Part shown: piece after piece, positions 44,934 to 54,009 of the stretch | Numbering within the stretch: position 1 is the first letter of the stretch | How the letters are laid out: the number at the start of each line of letters is the position of its first letter | DNA from: Caulobacter sp. BK020 | GTDB lineage: Bacteria > Pseudomonadota > Alphaproteobacteria > Caulobacterales > Caulobacteraceae | Assembly (NCBI RefSeq): GCF_004342605.1 | Contig: NZ_SLZL01000018.1 | Location: 1-64,000 of the forward strand | Reading direction: 5' to 3' | DNA length: 64,000 bases | Made by a program: the position numbers and the translations under genes | Notes under the pieces: generated by a model | What the model saw: the letters and a program-made list of their open reading frames with translations, nothing else | The model's database searches: none | Told to the model about the DNA's origin: nothing

Positions 44934-47630
44934 ATGAGACGACTGCTTCTGGCCACGGCGATGACGGTCCTCATCGCCACCCTCACCACACCGGGAGCCG
45001 CCCGGGCCGAGTCGGCGGCCCCACCGACGCGCGCCGAGATGTCCCTGGCCGACAACTGGCGCTTTCGCCAGGATGACGCGCTCAGCGGCGCGGAAAGCCC
45101 CAGCTTCAACGACCGCGACTGGCAGCTCGTCGCGGCGCCCCACACCTGGAACCGCGTGGGTCTCTACTTGGCCGGGCCCGAGCACACGCACAAAGCCGAG
45201 ACCATCAACAAGACCCAGGGCGTGGGCTGGTATCGGCTGGCGTTCGCCGCGCCCAAGCTGGAAGGCCGTCGCGCCTACCTGCAGTTCGACGCAGCCAGCC
45301 GCGCCGCCAAGGTTTGGCTGAATGGCGTCTATCTGGGCGAACACCAGGGCGGCTTCTCGCGCTTCCGCCTGGATGCGACCGACGCTCTGCGGGGCGGCCA
45401 GAACCTGCTGGCGGTGCGCACCGACAACAGCAAGCCCGCGCCGGGCGCCGCCACGGCCGACATCCTGCCCCTGACCGGCGACTTCTTCGTGCACGGCGGC
45501 CTCTACCGCCCCGTCAGCCTCGTCCTCACCAATTCCGCCCACTTTGACATGCTCGATTTCGGCGGCGCCGGCGTCTATGCCCGCACCACCACGCTTTCGC
45601 CCGCCAAGGCCGAGATTCAGGTTCGCGCCAAGCTGCGCAATGACCGGGCCGGCGCGCTGAATGCCCGTGTGGTGGTCAAGCTCTATGACGCCGCGGGCCG
45701 TCTGGCCGCTCAGGCCGACACGGCCTCGGCCATCCCCGCCAAGGGCGCCCACGAGGCGTTGCTCGCCCTCTCGCTCGCCGACCCGCACCTGTGGAACGGC
45801 GTCGCCGACCCTTACCTCTACCGCCTGGAGACGGATCTGGTTTCGGCCGACGGCAAGGTGCTGGACCGGATGACGACGCCCTTCGGCGTGCGCCAGATGG
45901 GGTTCGATTCCGACCGGGGCTTTCTGCTGAACGGCAAGCCTTACCGCCTGCGCGGCGTCGGCTATCATCAGGACCGCGAGGGGAAGGGTTGGGCGATCAG
46001 CCCCGCCGACGTCGAGGACGACATGGCCACCCTGCGCGAGATGGGCGCCAACACCATCCGGCTGACGCACTACCAGCACGGCCAGGCCATCCATGATCTG
46101 GCCGACAAGTACGGCTTCGTGCTCTGGGACGAAATCCCGCTGGTCTCGGCCTGGACGCTTGGCGGCGCGATGGAGCCGACGCCGGCGTTGATCGAGAACG
46201 CGCGCCAGCAGCTCAAGGAACTGATCCGGCAGAACTACAATCACGCCTCGGTCGCCAGCTGGGGCATCGCCAACGAAGTCGATTTCGGCAACTCCTTCCC
46301 CGCCTTCCTGACTGGCTACAAGGATGGCAAGGCGCCGGACCCGATGCCGCTGCTGAAGTCGCTGAACGCTCTGGCCCATCAGGAAGACCCCGGGCGTCCC
46401 ACGGCGTTGGCGACATGCTGCGAAGGCCGGGTCTTCGCCGCCGGCGTCGATGTGCCGACCACCGCCGAGGCCGCCGACCTGGGCGGCGCCAACCGCTATT
46501 TCGGCTGGTATTTCGGTGCGCCCGACGACCTGGGCCCGCATCTTGACGCCCTGCGCGCCAAGCGGCCGCGCCAGCCGCTGTCGGTGACGGAATATGGCGC
46601 CGGCGGCGGGGTGACCATTCACACCGACGACGTTCTGGGCGGACCGATCGACTCGCGGGGCCGCACCCAGCCGGAGGAGTACGAGAGCTACATCCACGAA
46701 ACCGCCTGGGCGGCCCTGTCGCAGCGCCCCTATCTCTGGGGGACGTGGCTGTGGAACGCTTTCGACTTCGCCACCACGATCCGGCACGAGGGCGACGCCG
46801 ACGACATCAACACCAAGGGGCTGGTCACCTATGACCGCAAGATCCGCAAGGACGCCTGGTACTTCTACAAGGCCAACTGGGCGACGACGCCCACGGTCCA
46901 CATCAATGGCCGGCGCTATGTCGATCGCGCCTATCCGGTTACCGACGTGCGGGTTTATTCGAACGGCGCGACGACCGAGCTGACGCTGAACGGACGTTCG
47001 CTGGGCTCGCGCGTCGACTGTCCGCAGCGGATCTGCGTGTGGCCGGCCGTGCGCCTGGCGCCCGGCGAAAACGTCCTGGTCGCCCGCGCCGACTTCGGCG
47101 GCCGGCCCGTCGAGGACCGCATCACCTGGAGGCGCCCGGCCGATCCGGCCGCGCCGTTGCGCATCGACGCCGGCGCGATCGTCGGCGCGGGCAAGACCAC
47201 GACGTTCGGTTCGGACGCCTTCTTCAAGGGCGGCGAGGCTCAGTCGGCCAATACGCCGGCCGACTACGGACGTCCCGCCGCGCGGGCCCAGATCAGCGGG
47301 ACCGACGAGATCGACGTGGCCGCCAGCTATCGCCAGGGCCGCTTCGCCTACGCGGCGCCGGTCGCGCCGGGCCGCTATAGCGTGAGCCTGACCTTCGTCG
47401 AACCCAAGCTGGCCAGTGGCGAGCGGCGCTTCGACGTCGTCGCCAACGGGGCGCACGTGCTGGCCGACCTGGATGTTTCAGCCGAGGCCGGCGGTCCGCT
47501 CAAGGCGTTGAAAAAGACGTTCGAGGCCTGCGTCGGCGACCAGGGCCTGATGCTGGAATTCGCCCCGACCAAGGGCGAGGCGATCGTCTCGGCGATCGAG
47601 ATCTCTTCCCTGCTCGCCTCCAAGCCATAG
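44934..47630 (+). CDS. GH2 glycosidase with C-terminal malectin domain, exported
   Basis: 898 residues from ATG 44934; ATG 44928 is possible, but its spacing to GGAGGG is only 1 base. Signal peptide LLLATAMTVLIATLTTPGAARA. Order: jelly roll (DNWRFRQDDALSG, YLQFDAASRAAKVWLNG), Ig-like domain, TIM barrel about 320-620 with acid/base E448 in IANEVDF and nucleophile E553 in VTEYGAG, Ig-like domain, then a malectin carbohydrate-binding domain about 740-895 (INTPADYGR-like NTPADYG, YSVSLTFVEPK). The GVGYHQDREGKGW segment recalls GH2 beta-galactosidases and exo-beta-glucuronidases. A GntR/UxuR-like regulator beside it allows uronic-acid-bearing substrates; beta-galactoside remains equally possible. 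Confidence 0.88.
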   Translation: MRRLLLATAMTVLIATLTTPGAARAESAAPPTRAEMSLADNWRFRQDDALSGAESPSFNDRDWQLVAAPHTWNRVGLYLAGPEHTHKAETINKTQGVGWYRLAFAAPKLEGRRAYLQFDAASRAAKVWLNGVYLGEHQGGFSRFRLDATDALRGGQNLLAVRTDNSKPAPGAATADILPLTGDFFVHGGLYRPVSLVLTNSAHFDMLDFGGAGVYARTTTLSPAKAEIQVRAKLRNDRAGALNARVVVKLYDAAGRLAAQADTASAIPAKGAHEALLALSLADPHLWNGVADPYLYRLETDLVSADGKVLDRMTTPFGVRQMGFDSDRGFLLNGKPYRLRGVGYHQDREGKGWAISPADVEDDMATLREMGANTIRLTHYQHGQAIHDLADKYGFVLWDEIPLVSAWTLGGAMEPTPALIENARQQLKELIRQNYNHASVASWGIANEVDFGNSFPAFLTGYKDGKAPDPMPLLKSLNALAHQEDPGRPTALATCCEGRVFAAGVDVPTTAEAADLGGANRYFGWYFGAPDDLGPHLDALRAKRPRQPLSVTEYGAGGGVTIHTDDVLGGPIDSRGRTQPEEYESYIHETAWAALSQRPYLWGTWLWNAFDFATTIRHEGDADDINTKGLVTYDRKIRKDAWYFYKANWATTPTVHINGRRYVDRAYPVTDVRVYSNGATTELTLNGRSLGSRVDCPQRICVWPAVRLAPGENVLVARADFGGRPVEDRITWRRPADPAAPLRIDAGAIVGAGKTTTFGSDAFFKGGEAQSANTPADYGRPAARAQISGTDEIDVAASYRQGRFAYAAPVAPGRYSVSLTFVEPKLASGERRFDVVANGAHVLADLDVSAEAGGPLKALKKTFEACVGDQGLMLEFAPTKGEAIVSAIEISSLLASKP

Positions 47631-48049
47631 ACCTGCACGAAATCCCCAACGGCTCGGCGTGCCCCCCGCCTTGATCGCCGAGCATTGCGCCCTGATCCAG
47701 GTCACTGCTGAACCGTACTGCGACAACCTCGGTCAGGAGGCGCGCTGACCCGCGCCGCCAGCCCGCTCTGCGCGAAGCGCTGGAGGTTTCCCCCTCTCTG
47801 TTGGGGCGGCGCCGACGCGCCATTTCCGGACATTGGCCCGTCTCCAGAAATCGGACAGTCGGCGTTCAACTGAGCCTCCTGGAAGGCGCTACGAACAGGT
47901 CACGCCCGCACTTCCCGATAAAGCTGTATATGCTCCGACGCCCCCGACCGCCACCTTCCTGTGCAACATCAGTAATATAGACTGGTGAAGCTTGACCTTG
48001 AGCCAACCTGACGCTCACATGAACATCTAGGGGTTGATCAGGTTGCATC
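47631..48049. other. 419-base stretch without a recognisable gene
   Basis: I find no credible coding frame here. The left half has gene-like GC content but broken frames; the right half (47930-48040) is more AT-rich and should carry the promoter of the S8 protease gene. No terminator, repeat array or operator stands out. It marks the border between the sugar locus and the protease cassette. Confidence 0.5.
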
Positions 48050-49291
48050 ATGCGAAAACGTCGTCTCCGGGTCCTCAAGCCCGGTGGAAAACAGATCCGT
48101 GCCGAGGTGCATCTCTATTTCTTCGACGCAGGCGGCCAGACGCTTCACCAGGAGGCCATGCCCGTCGGCCAAGGCTGGTTCGAGTACGAAGACGATCCTG
48201 CCCTGGACGCATGCTGGGCCTTCGCCATCCCCAAGGAGCCGGGGTACTGGACCAGCTGTGTCCAGTCGTTCCGGGCCCTGCCCGAGGTGTGGTGCGCGCC
48301 GATCAAAGTCTCGGGTCACAGCTGGTGGCATCAAATGCTCGGCACCGACCATCTGGCCAATCCCAATCGCGGTGCCGGGCTGCGGATAGGCGTCATCGAC
48401 GCGGGTTTCACGCCAGATGAGTCGCTCAGGCACGTCAAAAGAATCGACGACGACGGCGGCGTGGTCGATGAGGATCCCGACTTCTGGATCCACGGTGAGG
48501 CCGTCTGCAGGATCTTGTCGGACAGGATGGCGCCTATTTCCTGCGCCCCCATGGCGCCGGGGGCGGAACTTCTGTTCGCCAGCGCGACTTATTCTGATGA
48601 GGACCTTCTGAACGAGGATTTCATCTTCCCGCTCTCAGACAACCTTCCCCAGAGTCATCTGGATCCAGTCCTGATCAACAACGCGATCTTCGACATGGCC
48701 GTTTCCAACCAGGTGGACATCATCAACCTCAGCGCCGGCGCGGTCGAGATGAACGAGGCCGACGAAAGTGCGATTCAGGCGACCATCGCTCTAGCGCGCA
48801 AGCACGGGGTAACGATCGTCTGCGCCGCCGGCAACGAACCGGCCGATCGCGCCGACTTCCCAGCCCGGCTGGACGACTGCATCGGCGTAGGCGCGTTCGG
48901 GCTGGTGGACTGGGGCGCGCGGGGCAGCATGCCGCGGGACTATTCATACGGCGAAGAGAACCCAACGGGAACATGGCAGGGCAAAAAGGTTTTCCATTGG
49001 GGCGAAAGCGCCTATGGTGAAGGCGTGGATACGATCGGACCAGGCGTCGGCATTCTCATCGCTCGATCGGGGAAGCCGACTTACGACCTGACGGGAACGT
49101 CGTTTTCGGCGCCGATCGTCTGCGGGGCCCTGGCCGTTGAATTGGCCGCCGACCCAACCTACTTGGGGATGCCCCGTGACCACTCACGAACCCTCTACGC
49201 CGTGGAACGACTAAAGGCCCTTTGCAAGCCTTCCGGAATGCCGGAGGCTCTCGAAGGTGCCGGAATCGTCGCTCCGAACATAAAATCTTAG
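48050..49291 (+). CDS. Cytoplasmic subtilisin-like (S8) serine protease
   Basis: 413 residues with no signal peptide, unusual for a subtilase and pointing to a cytoplasmic role. The catalytic set is complete: D117 in IGVIDAGF, H148 in WIHGEAV, oxyanion N262 in CAAGNEP, S351 in GTSFSAP. Residues 1-100 form a separate beta-rich domain (AEVHLYFFDAGGQ, DACWAFAIPKEPGYW) with no recognised family; it may be a sensor. There is no built-in I9 propeptide, but a small I9-like protein is encoded 34 bases downstream. A gasdermin-like gene converges on the pair. Activation by infection and cleavage of the gasdermin-like protein is my inference; the S8 assignment itself is safe. Confidence 0.9.
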   Translation: MRKRRLRVLKPGGKQIRAEVHLYFFDAGGQTLHQEAMPVGQGWFEYEDDPALDACWAFAIPKEPGYWTSCVQSFRALPEVWCAPIKVSGHSWWHQMLGTDHLANPNRGAGLRIGVIDAGFTPDESLRHVKRIDDDGGVVDEDPDFWIHGEAVCRILSDRMAPISCAPMAPGAELLFASATYSDEDLLNEDFIFPLSDNLPQSHLDPVLINNAIFDMAVSNQVDIINLSAGAVEMNEADESAIQATIALARKHGVTIVCAAGNEPADRADFPARLDDCIGVGAFGLVDWGARGSMPRDYSYGEENPTGTWQGKKVFHWGESAYGEGVDTIGPGVGILIARSGKPTYDLTGTSFSAPIVCGALAVELAADPTYLGMPRDHSRTLYAVERLKALCKPSGMPEALEGAGIVAPNIKS

Positions 49292-49325
49292 CTTTGCTGA
49301 CGTACGAACGGCAAAGGACGGATTG

Positions 49326-49610
49326 ATGACCCAACTCATCATCACCATGCGCGAAGACCTCGCCGAACGGTTCGCCAAAGACCGTAAGGGGTTCGACTTC
49401 GCTTCGATTTTCGCTCCGTTCCAGAGCCTGAAGCTGATCGGCCGGCCGGGCTACAGCACCCGCGTGTGCCTCGATGAAGCCGAGGTTCCGAAGATCAAGG
49501 CCGCTCTGGCGCGTCAGTTCATCGTCGAGGACGACTTCGTTATGCAGGTGCTGGGGACCCGCGCATCGGCCCGGCCCGCGCCTAGAGTTGTAAGAAAACA
49601 AGCTCGCTAG
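49326..49610 (+). CDS. Small I9/propeptide-like protein paired with the S8 protease
   Basis: 94 residues. The pattern strand (TQLIITMRED), helix (AERFAKDRKG...SIFAPF), strand (LKLIGRPG), strand-helix (STRVCLDEAEVPKIKAALAR), strand (FIVEDDFVMQVL) resembles the ferredoxin-like fold of subtilisin propeptides (inhibitor I9), including the ...EDDFVMQVL end that would fill the protease cleft. The basic tail (PAPRVVRKQAR) is extra. It could be a free inhibitor or folding helper of the protease, working like an antitoxin. The last 29 bases overlap the gasdermin-like gene on the other strand. The fold call is inference from pattern. Confidence 0.6.
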   Translation: MTQLIITMREDLAERFAKDRKGFDFASIFAPFQSLKLIGRPGYSTRVCLDEAEVPKIKAALARQFIVEDDFVMQVLGTRASARPAPRVVRKQAR

Positions 49611-50307
49611 CCACGTCCGCGACGACCGGCTTGGCCTGTCCGCCCGCGCGTTGGCTCAAGGGGCGCAGCCCCTCGTTCCCGAACGGGAACCGCGGCTTGA
49701 ACCCGCACAATCCAAAGAACGGCGTGAAGCCTTTTTCGGCGTCCACGAGATAGCCGATGGCTGACTGCTTCTTGGCGCCGATCTCGATCGATGCATCGGC
49801 GAGATCGATAGCGTCCACCGCACCGAGCGCCTCGAAGGTGATATTGGCCTTCTCGGCGGAAGAAATGGCCATGATCGACCGCTTGGCGGGGATGAGATCG
49901 GTCACCACCACCCAATTGGACTGGAAGTTGCCCAGCGCTTCGAGCGCCTGGCCGAGTGCGCGCTTATCCTCAATGGCCTGATAAGTGCAGCCGGCAGCGT
50001 CCAGGAAGACGGTGTTGGCGCTGCCGAATGCAACCTCCAGCTTGGCCTTGCCCCCCGGCCCCTTGCCCTTAGCCTTAAGGACGGCCGACACCGAATTGGA
50101 CGAGGTGAACTTCTTATGGCTCTCGTTGTCGTTGGTTTGCGCGACCCAGGTCACGCCCAGGCTGGTCAGAGAGCCGATGCGCTCGAAGTGCTGCCCCCTC
50201 AGCAGGCCATAGTCGCCCAGCGCCAAGGGACGCGACGGCTCCCAGTTGGCGTAGTAGCCCAGCTTCTTACGCGCCGCCCGCGTGTAGATGGTCTGAATCG
50301 CGTCCAT
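49582..50307 (-). CDS. Gasdermin-like protein (candidate pore former)
   Basis: 241 residues with a GAGGGAAGGGG ribosome site and no signal peptide. The order of elements recalls bacterial gasdermins: an N-terminal KLGYYANWEPSRPLALGDYG block then FERIGSLTSLGV, a long hairpin region (SSNSVSAVLKAKGKGPGGKA), a central AKLEVAFGSANTVFL strand, SNWVVVTDLIPAKRSIMAIS (compare the YVVTEVL strand of gasdermins) and GYLVDAEKGFTPFFGL near the end, leaving a short C-terminal tail (about 212-241). Gasdermins form membrane pores after a protease removes such a tail, and the neighbouring S8 protease fits. No Cys near the N-terminus for acylation is seen. The homology is judged by eye and needs structural confirmation. 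Confidence 0.5.
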   Translation of the reverse strand: MDAIQTIYTRAARKKLGYYANWEPSRPLALGDYGLLRGQHFERIGSLTSLGVTWVAQTNDNESHKKFTSSNSVSAVLKAKGKGPGGKAKLEVAFGSANTVFLDAAGCTYQAIEDKRALGQALEALGNFQSNWVVVTDLIPAKRSIMAISSAEKANITFEALGAVDAIDLADASIEIGAKKQSAIGYLVDAEKGFTPFFGLCGFKPRFPFGNEGLRPLSQRAGGQAKPVVADVASELVFLQL

Positions 50308-50433
50308 CGCCCCTTCCCTCGATCACCGCACGTCCGGCGCGAATGCCAGAGCTCGCCTTCAGCGAGAAGCCCGACAAGCGATCGTGCGCGCTCGCCGCAG
50401 CGTATCGTTGTTCCTCGCCTGGGTCGTTGAAGA

Positions 50434-50763
50434 TCACGATCTTGATCTCGCCCCGCTGCGCGATCTTGATGGCGAGCTAGATTGCGCGTCAAGACGACCA
50501 ATCACATTGGCCAGACGGCACGGCTTTCGGCCGAAGAACTTTGACGATCGGCGAGTTCGCCTAGACGGGATTGGCGAGATCTGCTGACGTCTGTCACCGA
50601 GTGCCCTCAATTCGCTCCGCAGCGCTTGGCCTATATGCTCAGCGTTGAGCAGCAACATCGCGTCGAGCAGGCTCGCGGCAGCCGGCTGATCGGCGTCCTT
50701 GAACTGTCTGATCCAAGACTTGCCGGTTGGTGTCTCGGAAAGCATCTGCAGGCGTCGGCGCAT
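50434..50763 (-). pseudogene. Degraded gene fragment upstream of the gasdermin-like gene
   Basis: The region 50308-50966 has no intact gene. From ATG 50763 the first ~55 codons look coding (TGKSWIRQFKDADQPAAASL, LLLNAEHIGQALRSELRALG), somewhat like the start of phosphoribosyltransferase-like defence-linked proteins. After about 50590 the frame becomes low-complexity Arg/Ser text, as expected after a frameshift. Another frame nearer the gasdermin-like start (about 50310-50475, AIKIAQRGEIKIVIFNDPGE) also looks coding. The whole is best read as a decayed gene, but the family call is weak. Confidence 0.3.
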
Positions 50764-50966
50764 TTCGGCATCGTAGAAGCCGCGCCCCGCTATGCCTACT
50801 GCCTAACAGCTTTGCGGCGCGGATACGGATGCTGCGGAGAACTATGAGTGCCGCTGGCAATTTCGCGGACCAAACGACCGACCGCAAAGGGTGACCTATG
50901 ACGCCGCACGCGACACCAGCCCTGCGCGCCCTTGCGGCGCCGTTAAGTTATCAGCACCGCCAAGCC

Positions 50967-52493
50967 TTACCCCGCCGCTGAGCGGCAGTTCTTGTCGATG
51001 AACTGCTGATGACCGGGGAGGCCATTCACTCGATCCTGGATGCTGGTGCGAACCTTGGCCAACCGCAGCTTCAGCTCGTCCTCCGACAGCAGGTCCGCCA
51101 CCGGGTGGTGATCGACGGGCGTCAGGCCCTGGCCCATCAGCACCGCGAACCAGCTTTGTTCCTTGAACAGTTCATGGTGCACGACCATCGCCTCCCCGCG
51201 CGTGCGGAAAATCTCCAGCCGCGTCGCCAAGCTGTCGGGGATGCTCATCGATTTGCAGTAGCGCCAGAAGGGCGTGTCCTCGCGCTCGGTGATCTTGTAG
51301 TGGGCGATCAGGAAGTCACGGATATTGACGTAGTCCGCCTCCATCTCCGCATTGTAGCGATCGGTGATCAGCGGATTGAAGCCCCCCTTGGGAAACATCG
51401 CCAGCAGCTTGGAGATGCCCACCTGCACCAGGTGGATGCTGGTGCTTTCCAGGGGTTCCATGAAGCCGCTCGCTAGGCCCAGGGCGACGCAATTGCCGAT
51501 CCAGGACTTGCGGCGGCGGCCCGTGACGAAACGCAGGATGCGCGGTTCGGCCAGGGGCGCGCCGTCCAGCCGGGTCATCAGCAGCCGGGCGGCCTCGTCC
51601 TCGCTGATGAACTGATCGCAGAACACGTAGCCGTTGCCGGTGCGGTGCTGCAGCGGGATGCGCCACTGCCAGCCCGCTTCGCGGGCGGTGGCGCGGGTGT
51701 AGGGGACGGGATCCTCGACCTTGGCGCAGGGCACGGCGGCGGCGCGGTTGACCGGCAGCCAGTGGCTCCAGTCCTCGTAGCCAGCCTGCAGCGTTTCCTC
51801 GATCAGCAAGCCCCGGAAGCCCGAGCAGTCGATGAACAGGTCGCCGCGGATCGCCTGGCCATCCTTCAGGAGCAGGCTCTCGATCAGGCCGCTCTGGCCG
51901 TTCCGCTCGACCTTGACGACCTGCCCTTCGGTCCGGCGAGCTCCGCGCTTCTCGGCGTAGCGGCGCAGATAGGCGGCATAGAGGCTGGCGTCGAACTGGA
52001 AGGCGTAGTTGATGTTGGGCAGGCCAGGGGAGCGACCGTCGCCGGTGCGCCCGAACTTTCCCTGGCGGGCGGCCTCGGTCTCGGCGTTGAAGCGGCCATG
52101 GTCGGTTCCACCGCCCGCCTGCATCCAGCGCAGCCAGTAGTGGTTGAAGTTGATCCCGTCCATGTCCACGCCGAACTGGCCGAACGGGTGGAAGTAGCTG
52201 TGGCCCTCGCGGCGCCAGCCGGCGAACTCGATGCCCAGCTTGAAGGTGGCGTTGGTCTCGCGGACGAATTCGTTCTCGTCGATGCCGAGCACGCTGTTGA
52301 ACATCGTGATCATCGGGATCGTGGCCTCGCCGACCCCCACCGTCCCGATCAGCTCGGATTCGACTAGGGTGATCGTATAGGCCTGGGTTCCCATCACCTT
52401 GGACAGGGCGGCCGCGGCCATCCAGCCCGCCGTGCCGCCGCCGACGACGACGATGTCTCGAATCCGTGCGGGTGGCGTCGGGAGAGCGGGCAT
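50967..52493 (-). CDS. Flavin-dependent tryptophan halogenase-family protein
   Basis: 508 residues, cytoplasmic. FAD motif GGGTAGW near residue 18, GVGEATIP near 53, catalytic lysine K85 in NATFKLG, intact WQWRIP followed by LQHRTGNGYVF, and LEPLESTSI. It is the last gene of a three-gene minus-strand run (54006-55538, 52504-54009, this gene) behind the TBDR at 55725. Closest in sequence within the window to the gene at 54006-55538. The substrate is unknown; in PrnA-type enzymes it would be free tryptophan, but TBDR-linked members are thought to differ. Confidence 0.87.
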   Translation of the reverse strand: MPALPTPPARIRDIVVVGGGTAGWMAAAALSKVMGTQAYTITLVESELIGTVGVGEATIPMITMFNSVLGIDENEFVRETNATFKLGIEFAGWRREGHSYFHPFGQFGVDMDGINFNHYWLRWMQAGGGTDHGRFNAETEAARQGKFGRTGDGRSPGLPNINYAFQFDASLYAAYLRRYAEKRGARRTEGQVVKVERNGQSGLIESLLLKDGQAIRGDLFIDCSGFRGLLIEETLQAGYEDWSHWLPVNRAAAVPCAKVEDPVPYTRATAREAGWQWRIPLQHRTGNGYVFCDQFISEDEAARLLMTRLDGAPLAEPRILRFVTGRRRKSWIGNCVALGLASGFMEPLESTSIHLVQVGISKLLAMFPKGGFNPLITDRYNAEMEADYVNIRDFLIAHYKITEREDTPFWRYCKSMSIPDSLATRLEIFRTRGEAMVVHHELFKEQSWFAVLMGQGLTPVDHHPVADLLSEDELKLRLAKVRTSIQDRVNGLPGHQQFIDKNCRSAAG

Positions 52494-52503
52494 CGGGCGA
52501 CCT

Positions 52504-54009
52504 TCAGAACGAGGCGGATGAGGGCGGGGGCGCGAACAGTTCCAACTGGGCCTCGATGGACGGCATCTCGCGCACCTCCGCGGCGATGAAGCCCAGCATG
52601 CGCTGGAAGCTCTGGATCTGCTCCTCCCTCGGCATGGCGTCGGCCTGGGGGTCGTGGCCTCGGGGGATCAGGCCGTGGCCGATCAGGATCGAGATCCAGT
52701 TCTCCTCCTGGAACGTCTCGTCCTCGTAGAGCGCCACCGCGCCCCGGGCGGCGAACAGGTCCAGCTTGTAGGCTAGGCCAGGCGGCGGCTCGGCGGCCCG
52801 CGCCCCGTCCCAGAACGATTCGTCGAGGCGCTCGTTGAGCCGGTAGTGGGCGATCTGGAAGTCGCGGAGGTTCCGGGCGTGGGACAGCACGGCCTCGTTG
52901 TAGGGGTGGGCCTCGAGCAGGTTGTCGGCGTCCACCGGGAAAAGAGTGATCAGGTGCGAGATCCCCAGGTGGATCATGTGCAGCGGCGCGGCGTCCAGCG
53001 GCTCCAGGCAAGCGGCGGCCTCTCCGATGGCGACGCAGTTGCCGGTCCAGGGCGCGGCCCGGCAGCCGGCGGCGAACGGGCTGACCACCGCATCGCCCAG
53101 CGCCATGCCGGCCAGCACCGAGGCGGTCCGCGCCATCTCCTCGTCGGAGATGCGCCGCGAGTCGTAGGCCGCGACAACCGGCGTGCGGTCCTGCAGCGGG
53201 AACATCCCCATCCAGCCCGCGCCGAAGGCCGAGATCCGGCTCATCGCCGGCAGCGGCTTCAGGCGCGGGCCCGAGGCGGCCAGGATCCGGTCGCAGGGAA
53301 ACCAGGAGGACCAGGATTCAAATGGGACCTCCAGCGCCCGGCCGGCCAGCACCGCGTCGGGGCCCGAGGCGTCGACGAACAGGTCCGCAGCGACGCTCGT
53401 CCCGCCGTTCAGGGTGACCGAGGCGACGCCGACGGGGGTGCGCGCCACGCGATCCAGCGTTCCGGCCACGCGCTGCGCCCCGGCCGCCATCGCCTTGTGG
53501 CGTAGCAGCCGGACGTAGGACTGCGCGTCCAGGTGATAGCCGTTGCGCGCCTTGGAGAAGCTGTCGGTGGCGTCGTTGTGGACGATGAACCGGCCGTGCT
53601 TGGCTGCCGCTGCGCCCAGCGAGAAGTCCTCCAGCGCCACGTTCAACCCTTCGGCGCGGGCCTTCAGCCAGTAGTGAAGGAAAGGGATCTGGCGCAGGGC
53701 CGCGCCCTGGCTGTCATAGGCGTGGACGAACGGCGGGCGCGAACGCGACCAGTTGGCGAATTGCTGACCCAGGGCGTAGACGCCCGAACAGGCGGCCAGC
53801 ACCTCGGACTCGTCGAGACCCAGGAGCCGGTGGAGCCCCTCCAGGGCCGGCAGGGCGATCACCGCGTCGACGGCCCGTAGGGCGGAAGGCAGTTCGACGA
53901 CCGTGACGCTGACGCCTTGGCGGCCGAAAGCGCGCTGCAGGGCCAGGGCGGTCAACCAGGCCGAGACGTCACGGCCGACCACGGCGACGCTGCGGATCGG
54001 CCGGCTCAC
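52504..54009 (-). CDS. Degenerate halogenase paralogue, probably not a halogenase
   Basis: 501 residues from a GTG overlapping the previous stop (GTGA). It aligns along its full length with its neighbours, but the signature positions are gone. The FAD motif GGGTAGW is GRDVSAW; GVGEAT.P has become AVIALP; the chloramine lysine is Ala (VYALG in place of TFKLG); WxWxIP is WMGMFP; LEPLESTSI is LEPLDAAPL. The reading frame is intact and codon use is normal, so it is not simply decaying. It may bind substrate or a partner, acting as a scaffold or regulator of the two intact halogenases that flank it. Confidence 0.85.
   Translation of the reverse strand: MSRPIRSVAVVGRDVSAWLTALALQRAFGRQGVSVTVVELPSALRAVDAVIALPALEGLHRLLGLDESEVLAACSGVYALGQQFANWSRSRPPFVHAYDSQGAALRQIPFLHYWLKARAEGLNVALEDFSLGAAAAKHGRFIVHNDATDSFSKARNGYHLDAQSYVRLLRHKAMAAGAQRVAGTLDRVARTPVGVASVTLNGGTSVAADLFVDASGPDAVLAGRALEVPFESWSSWFPCDRILAASGPRLKPLPAMSRISAFGAGWMGMFPLQDRTPVVAAYDSRRISDEEMARTASVLAGMALGDAVVSPFAAGCRAAPWTGNCVAIGEAAACLEPLDAAPLHMIHLGISHLITLFPVDADNLLEAHPYNEAVLSHARNLRDFQIAHYRLNERLDESFWDGARAAEPPPGLAYKLDLFAARGAVALYEDETFQEENWISILIGHGLIPRGHDPQADAMPREEQIQSFQRMLGFIAAEVREMPSIEAQLELFAPPPSSASF

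Noticed and set aside
44904..47456. Long minus-strand open frame opposite the GH2-malectin gene
   Set aside because: Antisense shadow; the plus strand carries a full GH2-malectin enzyme with catalytic residues.
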